A stretch of DNA of 64,000 bases from Cupriavidus metallidurans CH34 (GTDB lineage: Bacteria > Pseudomonadota > Gammaproteobacteria > Burkholderiales > Burkholderiaceae): the NCBI RefSeq assembly GCF_000196015.1, contig NC_007974.2:1-64000 (forward strand), read 5' to 3'. A model generated the notes under the pieces. The model was not told where the DNA came from. It ran no database searches and worked only from the letters and a program-made list of their open reading frames with translations. The first letter of the stretch is position 1; each line of letters opens with the position of its first letter. Of this stretch, positions 1 to 7,264 are shown one piece after another. A program made the position numbers and the translations under genes.

Positions 1-35
1 TTTGTCTTTAGTCTCGTATGTATACGGAGGCGCGC

Positions 36-658
36 CGCAGAAACAGGTACGCAACGCAATAAGCCACTCTGAACGTATACGTGCGAAGTGTGCACTAGCT
101 TTTTAATAAGCCCGATGTATACGTACCGCATGCCCGTGAAGCTGACCGTATACGTTACCTCGGCTCGCAGAAATAGGTACGCCAGCGTCCTTACGTATGA
201 CATTCGCGTACGCAGAAATGGGTACGCGATGCGCTTGTGCGGGTGATTTCGGCCCCACTCGCAGAATTGGGTACGCCGCAGAAATAGGTACGCTTTGGTG
301 TTTTTGCGTGCCGATTGGGGCTCAGCGCAGAAACAGGTTCGCTATCGGCCGATACGGACGCAGAATCGGGTACGCCTAGGGCAGGTTCGCGATGCTGACA
401 AGCCGTTTGCGTACCCGATTCTGCGTGGACAACACCCTTTCGGACGCAAGAGTGCGTGTCATATCGACGGCCCCCGAGGCTTCGGCGCAGAAACGGGTAC
501 GCTTTGGTGCTTTCCTGCTGTGGAAAACCCTGTGGGATCAGTGACTTATCCACGCAGAATCCGGTTCGGCGATTGCGCTGAAACGGGTTCGGTTTGTCGC
601 AGATTCGGGTTCGGCCGTTCGCAGAATCAGGTACGTTTACTCGCAGAAACGGGTACAA
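36..658 (+). repeat. Iteron array, 14 copies of a 17-mer
   Basis: The consensus is CGCAGAAnCnGGTACGC with variants. Forward copies start at 36, 166, 211, 260, 277, 326, 359, 486, 553, 576, 598, 620 and 642; one reversed copy lies at 409-425. Copies at 260 and 277 are directly abutting. Those at 553-614 carry GGTTCGG in place of GGTACGC and look like weaker sites. These are the expected binding sites of the RepA protein encoded just downstream. Confidence 0.9.
519..554. promoter_or_regulatory. Two DnaA-box-like sites
   Basis: TTTTCCACA is present on the minus strand at 519-527, and TTATCCACG, one base off the strict DnaA box, on the plus strand at 546-554. They lie inside the iteron array, where DnaA commonly assists RepA in plasmid-type origins. 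Short motifs such as these could occur by chance, so the call rests on position. Confidence 0.5.
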
Positions 659-875
659 GTAGGGTCAAATTCTCTTTTGTAATCAGGGCTCGAGTCACAC
701 CGTATACGGTTTACGAGTAGTTAACCCGTATCGGTATCGTTTACTTGTAGTGGATGAGCAGGCAACCGTGGACAACCCTTCGGGATTGCCCACCGTCGAC
801 CTGCCATCTCGCCACTAGCCGGATACCCGGCACCTGAAACCCGTTAGCCAGCACGAAGGCATGGGAAATACGTAT

Positions 876-892
876 ACGTACCCGTTTCTGCG
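876..892 (-). repeat. Reversed iteron next to repA
   Basis: This reversed copy of the iteron lies 54 bases before the repA start and overlaps a GTATAC palindrome at 869-880. An inverted iteron close to the initiator gene is the usual arrangement for autoregulation of rep transcription by RepA dimers. That role is inferred. Confidence 0.7.
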
Positions 893-945
893 TGACAACG
901 TTTACGTGATCGCGTACAAAGGCGGGTAATTCGAAGCCCGTCAAT

Positions 946-2040
946 ATGCCGATCAAACGCTCAATGGCCATCGACGAGGATCGCTCCGTCCTGGTAGGGG
1001 ACAACGAGCCATCCCGTATCATCGTTCCCGGAAACGAGAACGGCCTTGTCCCATCCGAAAAATTCCAGCGCCTGTTCGACGAGGCTCAGGCCATGGAACG
1101 CGAGGACGCATGGCAAAGCGGTGAAGTAGGCTTTCTGAGCCGTGCCAGCGTACAGGTAACGTTGCCCTATCGCGCCCCAAAGGGTGCGCCGCCGGTGTGG
1201 ACGCGCACTAGTGGCAACATCTCGTTGATGATCCAGCCTGGCTATTTCACGCAGCAGCGCTCCGAGCGGGCTACGAACGGCCGGCAGAAGCTCGTCTCGG
1301 AAACTGTATCCCTTGGCTACCCTTACGGGTCCTATCCGCGCTTGATGCTGGCCTGGATCGGCAAGGAGATCATGGCCAAGAAGAAGCGAGGCGAGTTCAC
1401 TGGAACCGTCGAGGATCGACGTATTTCCCTTGGCAACTCGCTGTCCGAGTTCATGTACAACCTGGGCATCCCGATGGCCACGGGGGGCAAGCGTGGGACG
1501 ATGACGCTGGTACGCCAGCAGATGATTCGGTTGTTCTCCGCGACGATTGCGATCGTGCAGAACAAGTCGGTGCCTGTGCCGAATCAGGCGCCGAATCATG
1601 AACCGCTATCGATCGATCGCGTTGGCTACTTGCTGGCGGATCAGCTGTCGACATGGTGGGATCCGATGCAGCCAGGGCAAGGCTCGATGTTCGAGAGCTT
1701 CGTGGTGTTGTCCGAGCCGTTTTTCAACGAGTTGGTCAACCGCCCGGTACCCGTGGATATGCGTGCGCTCAAGGCACTCAAGCAGTCGCCTTTCGCGTTG
1801 GACGTGTATTCGTGGCTGACGTATCGCTTCTTCACGATTCAGCGGCGCACCGAGATTCCCTGGGAAGCCTTGCAGATGCAGTTCGGTACGGAAACGGAGA
1901 GCGAGCGCAAGTTCCGGGCGCTGTTCCGTAAGGCGCTCAAGGATGTGCTCGTGGTCTATCCTGGTGCGAAGGTAGATGCCGATTCTTCGAAGGCACTGAT
2001 CCTGCAGCCATCCCGAACGAGCGTCCGCAAGCTTTCCTGA
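946..2040 (+). CDS. repA: Plasmid-type replication initiator RepA
   Basis: This 364-residue protein resembles the plasmid RepA family (RepA_C type) used by Cupriavidus and Ralstonia secondary chromosomes. It should bind the iterons upstream, help open the origin and repress its own gene. The central region (about residues 75-225) carries the conserved family sequence; the C-terminal third is basic and likely contacts DNA. No upstream gene shares a transcript with it, and a strong terminator follows at 2061-2091. The ATG at 946 has only a distant purine-rich stretch before it; an in-frame ATG at 964 is an alternative. The family call is firm from length, position and the iterons; DNA-contact residues were not assigned. 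Confidence 0.9.
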   Translation: MPIKRSMAIDEDRSVLVGDNEPSRIIVPGNENGLVPSEKFQRLFDEAQAMEREDAWQSGEVGFLSRASVQVTLPYRAPKGAPPVWTRTSGNISLMIQPGYFTQQRSERATNGRQKLVSETVSLGYPYGSYPRLMLAWIGKEIMAKKKRGEFTGTVEDRRISLGNSLSEFMYNLGIPMATGGKRGTMTLVRQQMIRLFSATIAIVQNKSVPVPNQAPNHEPLSIDRVGYLLADQLSTWWDPMQPGQGSMFESFVVLSEPFFNELVNRPVPVDMRALKALKQSPFALDVYSWLTYRFFTIQRRTEIPWEALQMQFGTETESERKFRALFRKALKDVLVVYPGAKVDADSSKALILQPSRTSVRKLS

Positions 2041-2060
2041 TCCCCTTGGCAGGGCGAAAC

Positions 2061-2091
2061 AAAAAAGGCAAGCGTTACGCTTGCCTTTTTT
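2061..2091 (+). terminator. Rho-independent terminator after repA
   Basis: A 14-bp perfect stem (AAAAAAGGCAAGCG with its complement) around a 3-base loop, followed by a T run, starts 21 bases after the repA stop. Its A-rich left arm means it could also end transcription coming leftward from the cold-shock gene. Confidence 0.9.
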
Positions 2092-2142
2092 GCTGCCGGA
2101 CGAGTCACTGACGCGATACGCCGGCGCTGGTGGTGGTCCAGC

Positions 2143-2346
2143 TTACGCAGGCTTGATTGCAGATGCCTGCAGACCCTTCGGGCCTTGCTTCACTTCGAAC
2201 GTCACGCGTTGACCGTCCTTCAGCGTCTTGAAGCCGCTGCCCTGGATTTCCGAGAAGTGAGCAAACAGATCTGCACCACCGTCATCCGGAGTAATGAAGC
2301 CGAAACCCTTGGTCTCGTTGAACCACTTGACCGTACCGGTTGCCAT
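2143..2346 (-). CDS. cspA: Cold-shock domain protein, CspA family
   Basis: This 67-residue protein is a single cold-shock domain: it begins [18 protein letters not shown] (RNP1 motif KGFGFI) and has the RNP2-like segment DLFAHFSEI. It is the usual length for CspA proteins, which bind single-stranded RNA and DNA as chaperones and antiterminators. The start at 2346 is set by the motif and by a GAAAGGA ribosome-binding site seven bases upstream; a longer reading frame exists but adds unrelated residues. The gene faces repA and is separated from it by the terminator. Whether it is cold induced cannot be read from the sequence. It may serve as a general RNA chaperone rather than have a replicon-specific role. 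Confidence 0.93.
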   Translation of the reverse strand: MATGTVKWFNETKGFGFITPDDGGADLFAHFSEIQGSGFKTLKDGQRVTFEVKQGPKGLQASAIKPA

Positions 2347-2683
2347 AAGAATTTCCTTTCGAAGCAAGTTCGTTACACAGCGCAAACAACCGCTCAAGCA
2401 TGTTGAATTCTCGTAGAAACCGAACGGAAGCCGACGAGGTTGACACGACTTGACTCGACTGTAGCAGGCATCATAACCACAATGTGTTGCGGTGTCATGT
2501 GCGCCGTAGAGCGCACTACCCCTACTTTAGGCGGATTCCGTACCGCTTTTCAAGAAGAAGCGATCTGCGCAGGCAATTCAGGCGGATTTCCATTGCTTGG
2601 CGGGCCATCTCTCGCTTGCGATCGCCCTGTAACGCCTTTACGCTCTCGATCAGATTTCAAATTTTCAATTTTTGAAAAACGGG

Positions 2684-2712
2684 TTGTAGCGGAATGTCTA
2701 TTTGGCTAAAGT
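2684..2712 (+). promoter_or_regulatory. Possible parA promoter
   Basis: TTGTAG at 2684-2689 and TAAAGT at 2707-2712 are spaced by 17 bases, about 55 bases before the parA start. Both hexamers deviate from consensus, so this is only a candidate. Confidence 0.3.
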
Positions 2713-2741
2713 GACGCCTTAACTGAATACCATCATTCGCG

Positions 2742-2757
2742 CTTTCAGCGCTGAAAG
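2742..2757. promoter_or_regulatory. parS: Candidate parS centromere site, upstream copy
   Basis: CTTTCAGCGCTGAAAG is a perfect 16-bp palindrome ten bases before the parA start. An identical core recurs inside parB at 3592-3609. Chromosome and chromid parS sites are 14-16-bp palindromes near parAB bound by ParB, so these two copies are the best candidates. The position could also let ParB or ParA control the operon. Confidence 0.75.
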
Positions 2758-2767
2758 TGAGGCCGTA

Positions 2768-3424
2768 GTGGCAGCAAAGATCATCACCGTTTTCAACCAA
2801 AAGGGCGGCTGCGGCAAGACCACAGTCAGTATGCATATCGCTGGCACGCTTGGACTCCGCGGTGCCCGGTCGCTGTTGGTGGATATGGATGAGCAAGGCA
2901 CTGCTACGCGCTGGGCTGCGCAAGCTAGCGACGAACGCCCATTTCCGGCCTCAGTGATCGGATTGGCTCCATCGGGAGGCGCCATGCACCGGGAAGTGCG
3001 CAAGTTCGTCAACGATTACGACTACATCCTTGTCGATTGCCCGCCTGCCGTCCATTCTGCAGCCCCATCGAGCGCCTTGCTGATCTCCGATCTGGCAATC
3101 ATCCCGGTCGTGCCGTCGCCGCCAGACCTCTGGGCAGCCGTTGCCGCCAAAACATTGGCGCAGCACGCCCAGGTACAGAATGAAACGCTTCAGATCCGTG
3201 TGATGGCGAACATGGTCCAGCGCCGCGTGTCTATTGCGCGTCAGGCCATCGAGATCCTCGGTGATGACGGCGATGTTCCGCTGTTGAACGCAATGGTCGG
3301 TTCGCGATCGGCCTTTCGAGAGTGCCAAGCCATTGGCTGCACGGTGCATGGCGTGCCGGGAGCACGCGAGGCCGTGCAGGAAGTCGACATGATGGTGGAC
3401 GAAATCTTGTCCCTGATTGAGTAA
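2768..3424 (+). CDS. parA: ParA-family partition ATPase
   Basis: This 218-residue protein has the deviant Walker A motif of ParA/MinD ATPases (KGGCGKTT, residues about 12-19), the Walker A-prime segment LLVDMDEQGTAT and a Walker B segment YILVDCPPA. It lacks a long N-terminal DNA-binding extension, so it is a small type Ib-like ParA. It should form ATP-dependent dimers on the nucleoid and move ParB-parS complexes apart at division. The GTG start at 2768 begins the protein just before the conserved VFNQKGG segment and follows the candidate parS at 2742-2757. parB starts five bases after it, so the two are one operon. Confidence 0.93.
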   Translation: MAAKIITVFNQKGGCGKTTVSMHIAGTLGLRGARSLLVDMDEQGTATRWAAQASDERPFPASVIGLAPSGGAMHREVRKFVNDYDYILVDCPPAVHSAAPSSALLISDLAIIPVVPSPPDLWAAVAAKTLAQHAQVQNETLQIRVMANMVQRRVSIARQAIEILGDDGDVPLLNAMVGSRSAFRECQAIGCTVHGVPGAREAVQEVDMMVDEILSLIE

Positions 3425-3429
3425 TACCT

Positions 3430-4446
3430 ATGGCAACGAAATTGAAGAGTCTCAAGGCGGGGATGCTCGCCGGCATGGCCGCAGAAAAGACCCGCAGCGA
3501 CGCGATCGACCGGTTCGCGCGTGCGGAGGCGGCCATTTCCCAGCATCCAAATGGGCTGTTGCAGTCGGCGCGCGCAATCCCGCCGCAATCGACTTTCAGC
3601 GCTGAAAGTGATGAGAGCGTGATCGAAGGGCGGACGCTGATAAAGATTCCCATCGCCCAGCTGCATGACAACCCCTTCAATGCCCGCCGCATCTACGATC
3701 CGGCGGTTGTGCAGGAGCGCGCGGCGTCGATTGCCACGCATGGTCAAAAGACGCCGGGTCTGGCTGCGTCCGACCCGACCCGTCCCGGCCACTACATCCT
3801 GATCGACGGTCACTACCGCAAGCGCGCACTGGCGTCAGCGGGCAAGCTCGAGATGGAATGCTTCATCGAGACCGACCTGAGCGATCTCGATTTCTATCGC
3901 CTTTCCTTCCTGCTCAACGAGCAGCGGTCGGACCAGTCCGCACTCGACAACGCGATCGCCTGGCGCCAGTTGCTCGATGAGGGCAAGGTTCAGAAGGAGG
4001 ACGAAATCTGCGAACTGACCGGAATGTCGGCCGGCACCGTCAACAAGACACTGGCCTTGCTCAAGCTGCCCGAGTCCGTTCTGGCGGTTATGCGCGAACG
4101 TCCGAGCGCGATCGGGATTGCTACCGGCTACGAGCTGACGCTGTACTGCAAGGTTGCCGGCGAAGACCGCACGCGCGATCTGGCCACGCGCATCATGAAC
4201 GACGGCATGTCCAGCCGCGAGGTCGAAGCGATTCGCAAGCAGGCCCAGGAAGGGAAGTCCCGCAAGGTCAAGGAGATCAGCCGCCAGTACAAGATTCGGA
4301 CAGAATCGGGCCAGCTACTCGGGACGATCAAAGAGTGGGACTCCGGCCGTGTCATGCTTGATGTTCAACTCACCGACCGCAGTGCCCGGGAAGACCTGCT
4401 GGACGTCCTCAAGGCCCGCTTCGGGTTGGACAAGACGCTGATCTGA
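3430..4446 (+). CDS. parB: ParB-family centromere-binding protein
   Basis: This 338-residue protein contains a ParB/sulfiredoxin-like N domain (about residues 73-135, with NPFNARR and the GHYRKRAL box that corresponds to the CTP-binding GERRxRA motif of ParB) and a helix-turn-helix region around residues 195-225 (ELTGMSAGTVNKTLALL). The C-terminal part likely dimerises. It should bind parS, spread as a sliding clamp and engage ParA. It lies five bases after parA. Unusually, a perfect 18-bp copy of the presumed parS lies within its own coding sequence and encodes part of the linker before the N domain (residues about 54-60). The gene ends against a hairpin at 4470-4514. Confidence 0.93.
   Translation: MATKLKSLKAGMLAGMAAEKTRSDAIDRFARAEAAISQHPNGLLQSARAIPPQSTFSAESDESVIEGRTLIKIPIAQLHDNPFNARRIYDPAVVQERAASIATHGQKTPGLAASDPTRPGHYILIDGHYRKRALASAGKLEMECFIETDLSDLDFYRLSFLLNEQRSDQSALDNAIAWRQLLDEGKVQKEDEICELTGMSAGTVNKTLALLKLPESVLAVMRERPSAIGIATGYELTLYCKVAGEDRTRDLATRIMNDGMSSREVEAIRKQAQEGKSRKVKEISRQYKIRTESGQLLGTIKEWDSGRVMLDVQLTDRSAREDLLDVLKARFGLDKTLI
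3592..3609. promoter_or_regulatory. parS: Candidate parS site inside parB
   Basis: ACTTTCAGCGCTGAAAGT is a perfect 18-bp palindrome. Its inner 16 bases equal the palindrome at 2742-2757. Its position in a linker-coding part of parB would let the site be kept without disturbing a folded domain. Confidence 0.75.
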
Positions 4447-4469
4447 GCATCTTCCAACCATGAGGATCC

Positions 4470-4514
4470 ATTGCGATCCAATCGGGTGACGAAACTGCTC
4501 TATTGGATCGCAAT
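4470..4514. terminator. Hairpin between parB and the recombinase gene
   Basis: ATTGCGATCCAAT at 4470-4482 is repeated in exact inverse at 4502-4514, with 19 bases between. It lies between converging genes and its right arm ends on the stop codon of the recombinase gene. There is no T run, so a two-way terminator is likely but not certain. The 13-bp arms are also the size of tyrosine-recombinase arm sites, although the spacer is longer than usual for those. Confidence 0.5.
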
Positions 4515-6094
4515 CACCCCAACCGCAACTGCCTCGGCGTGAAGGCTTCCACGTCGACGTCGTGCGTCTCGGCAAAACGTCTCCAGCTTGCCCGGAGCAA
4601 TTGCTCCAAGCCACTGGCCGAGTAACCTGCCGTCGCTATCGATTGCTTGGCTCGCCCCCGAGCTGTCGACGGGTACTCGATCGGCGCCAGCAACGCGGCA
4701 TCAGGATCCCATCCCTCACTCAACGTATCCCACGCCAGTTGTCGGTCCGTCCAATGGGCCGACAGGGCGGACCACGCATCCTGATCCAGGACGATCTCGC
4801 CACGCCTCGCCGTACTCTTTGCTTCGAGCAGCAGCCGGCCCGTAGGGGGCGCCGCAGACGGTGAGTAGGAAAAATGAACCAGGCGAAACGAAGCCAGTTC
4901 GACGATCCGGATTCCGTGACGAGCGAGCAGTAGCGCTGCCGCCAACGCGGCACGCTGCCGTGGTGAAGACGGGCTGGCACTCAGCCAGGCCAGGAATGAT
5001 TCGATCGTCTCGCGGGGTAACGTCGCCGGTTTGGAGGATGCCTGCACGGTGGCAGTCCCATCATCGACCACGCCGCTCCGCGCCAACCTGGCCGGATCTC
5101 CCTTGCGCAATGCCCGCAACAGCGCGCTGATCACCCGCATCGCCGCCTCGCAGGAACTGGTACGCAATGGCCCTTCGAATGGCCGCCAGTGCGCCTTGTC
5201 ACGCGGACCGGCCGGGCCACACCAGAATGATGAAGGCTCCGGATTGGCAAGGAACGCCCGATACGCATCCAGGTCATCGGCAGCCATGGCACGTAATGAC
5301 TTACCTTGCCCGGCAGCCCAGAGCAGAAACCGCTCGGCCTCGCGACGGTAGCTCTTCCAGGTGTTTGGAGAGCTCGCCCGTGCTGCCACCCATCCTTGAA
5401 CGTCTTTGAGTTCTTCCCCCAGCGCCATCGCCCAGGGAGCAAATGTTTCCGGTGCACGCATCAGTTCAAGCGGAACAGGGAATGCCATACCTCGTCCCAA
5501 TGGCCTCGCATAAAGTGCTTTACGATCCACTATTTGTGCCGATGCGAGCACATGCGGACTGACCTTGAGCGCCGTCTGGGCGGATTGCGTGGCAAGCCAG
5601 CGGACGATGATCTCCGCAGAATGTCGCCCGATACGCGGCACATGACGCCACCAGCCGCTGCCTTTTCGATTGGCCAGGTCGGTCATGTCGGCGATCGTCC
5701 GGATGCCGGCTGCCATCAGTCGTCGAGACAGGCTGGGGCCGAACCAGAGGGAGACCTGATGCCCCGGAAGTGGGCGCCCCTGGCCCAACTGTTCGATCGA
5801 AGTCAGCGCATCTACCCGGCGAGTCATGCCGGCGTCGGAGCGCCCGCGCAGCGCCTCGAACATCTCCGCTATATCGGGGCGATCATGCTGCAAAGCGAAC
5901 TGGACCAACCGATCGCGCAGCGCCAGGATGCGTTGTATGGCCTGGTGCTCGGTCAGATCGTCGTCGTCGTCGGGGTCCTGCAGGTACCGGTTGGCGATCT
6001 CAAGGGGCTTCATGCCCTGGGCGTACGCCCGCACGACGGCAAATTCCGTTCGCGTCAGTTTCGTGGCGGCCAGCGTATCTCGATCGTCAGGCAT
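4514..6094 (-). CDS. Tyrosine-recombinase (phage integrase) protein lacking its catalytic C-terminus
   Basis: The 526-residue protein matches the Burkholderiales integrase type with a DUF3701-like N-terminal domain (about residues 1-170, with WFGPSLSRRL and IGRHSAEIIVRWL), a SAM-like core-binding region near 240-330 and a catalytic domain from about 370. The first catalytic Arg is present in GIRIVELASF, and a beta-hairpin Lys in LEAKSTARRGEI. It ends at TPRQLRLG, exactly where family members carry the HxxR box and continue through the second His and the nucleophile Tyr. The His is Arg here and everything after it is missing, so strand cleavage should be impossible. The stop codon lies in an inverted repeat. 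It may be a decayed gene or a DNA-binding protein kept without recombinase activity. Confidence 0.75.
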   Translation of the reverse strand: MPDDRDTLAATKLTRTEFAVVRAYAQGMKPLEIANRYLQDPDDDDDLTEHQAIQRILALRDRLVQFALQHDRPDIAEMFEALRGRSDAGMTRRVDALTSIEQLGQGRPLPGHQVSLWFGPSLSRRLMAAGIRTIADMTDLANRKGSGWWRHVPRIGRHSAEIIVRWLATQSAQTALKVSPHVLASAQIVDRKALYARPLGRGMAFPVPLELMRAPETFAPWAMALGEELKDVQGWVAARASSPNTWKSYRREAERFLLWAAGQGKSLRAMAADDLDAYRAFLANPEPSSFWCGPAGPRDKAHWRPFEGPLRTSSCEAAMRVISALLRALRKGDPARLARSGVVDDGTATVQASSKPATLPRETIESFLAWLSASPSSPRQRAALAAALLLARHGIRIVELASFRLVHFSYSPSAAPPTGRLLLEAKSTARRGEIVLDQDAWSALSAHWTDRQLAWDTLSEGWDPDAALLAPIEYPSTARGRAKQSIATAGYSASGLEQLLRASWRRFAETHDVDVEAFTPRQLRLG

Positions 6095-7264
6095 GGGGGT
6101 CTATGGCCTCTGAATGCACTTTGTGCGCTTGGGATTTCGTCCGGCGTGCGCGAACGCCGACATTGGCCATCCGCACATAAGTGACTGAATTACAACAGGA
6201 TTATCCAGTCTCCTGTTTCATCCGGCCTGTTCTGCATCACAAAGTGCAATGTAAATTATTTTTTGCCTGAAGCATAGTGAACTCCTGATCTTGCTGAGTG
6301 GCGGATCGAATACCGATTTCTGGCCCGCCTGTCGGCAAATCGGGCCCCGCACAGTGACGTCATCCCGGTCTAGGCCCCCCGGTGAAGCGCTGGCATAAGC
6401 CTGGACGACTGCACGGCGGCCAGGGCAGGGCAACACACCCCCAGACGGCAACGCCCGCGCAGGGCCAACTGCTGCGGCCACAGCATCGACGCCTTGATGT
6501 CGCGTCCGCCGACTGCATGTCACCGAAGGTGCATCATTTTCAGAATTCATAGAAGGAATGATGGGTCTCTCCAGAAAGATCACCAAATCAAACCGCCCGA
6601 TGCCGTTCTCCACGCGCCCAAGCGGCTTCTTGTCGTGTCGCACGCACCTTGATGAAGGCCAATGGGCGGATTCCGCGTCGTCACCCCCATCGCAATCTGG
6701 CTTCTCAGGCACCCAAACGGGCGGAATTTCCAGAAATCGTGTAATTCAATTTGGCATTGATTATTAAAGAAAAACATACGCAGCGTTGGGTACGCTTCGT
6801 GCGCGGACGCCCCATTGGTACGGTTTACGCGCCACCTGGCCACCATATATGGTGTATACGTGCCGTGCGTATACCGCAGAGGCCGTTGCCCGCGCATTTG
6901 AGGAAAACAGCAAAAATTGGCGATATTCACTGGAAGAAATTCCAGAGCGCAATACGAGAAGATCGCAATCATTGCGGCGCATAGTCGCCCGCAGCCTCCC
7001 AAACACTATCAGCGTCTCGAATGATCTGGCCGGCAGCCATATGTCATCGGTCCCGCTAGTTCGAAAGAACCACGACAGCCTCGTGCCGCGATGGGAGAAT
7101 CTCGGTCGTGCCGTCGACATGGCAGAATCTGCGGCAGCTTTTCAAATGGCGACGACCAGATCACAGCCGCGGGACACAAGCGTGCCGCAAGTGCCGCCAG
7201 AAAAGATCAAACGGAGATAACCCATGGCGAACGCCCCACGCCACGCATGGTGAGGGAAGGAGCA
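6095..7264. other. Long intergenic region beside the replication module
   Basis: About 1.17 kb separates the recombinase gene from the LuxR-type regulator. Open frames here have no recognisable family, no good ribosome-binding site and mixed codon use, so I call none of them. The notable content is a block of origin-like repeats at 6779-6874. The stretch at 6230-6300 is AT-rich relative to the rest and may hold the leftward promoter of the recombinase gene. Confidence 0.6.
6779..6874. repeat. Outlying block of origin-like repeats
   Basis: An iteron-like 17-mer (CGCAGCGTTGGGTACGC, 6779-6795) differs from the origin copy at 260 in two positions. It is followed by a 14-bp palindrome CACCATATATGGTG (6841-6854) and two GTATAC motifs (6854-6859, 6869-6874). 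The same two repeat families occur in the main origin 6 kb away, which suggests a second binding site for the replicon's own proteins. Confidence 0.55.

Larger units (their letters stand above)
20..880. repeat. GTATAC-centred palindromes in the origin
   Basis: Short palindromes centred on GTATAC occur at 20-25, 73-82 (ACGTATACGT), 117-124, 146-155, 699-710 (ACCGTATACGGT) and 869-880 (TACGTATACGTA). They are interleaved with but distinct from the iterons. Two more GTATAC copies lie at 6854 and 6869. They may bind the initiator dimer or another replicon-specific regulator; the protein is unknown. Confidence 0.6.
1..945. other. Putative replication origin of the secondary replicon
   Basis: This non-coding stretch in front of repA holds fifteen copies of a 17-bp iteron, at least six GTATAC-centred palindromes and two DnaA-box-like sites. 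That mix of initiator repeats next to a RepA gene is typical of iteron-regulated plasmid and chromid origins. Open frames inside it read straight through the repeats and have no coding character. The unwinding region is not obvious; the stretch at about 661-690 is the least GC-rich part. The origin call is inference from architecture. Confidence 0.85.
2347..2767. other. Intergenic region between cspA and parA
   Basis: About 420 bases with no convincing gene. The left part is the leader of the leftward cold-shock gene. At 2657-2678 it is AT-rich with a small inverted repeat (TTTTCAA/TTGAAAA), then come a possible parA promoter and a parS-like palindrome. Confidence 0.6.

Noticed and set aside
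191..720. Open frames on both strands across the iteron array
   Set aside because: They simply translate the repeats, have no ribosome-binding site and resemble no protein.
4470..4514. Inverted repeat as a recombination attachment site
   Set aside because: Arms are the right size, but the 19-base spacer is too long for a usual tyrosine-recombinase core, and the adjacent recombinase lacks its nucleophile; kept only as a hairpin or terminator.
6218..6712. Leftward open frame of about 164 codons in the region beside the recombinase gene
   Set aside because: No family resemblance, no ribosome-binding site and unbiased third positions.
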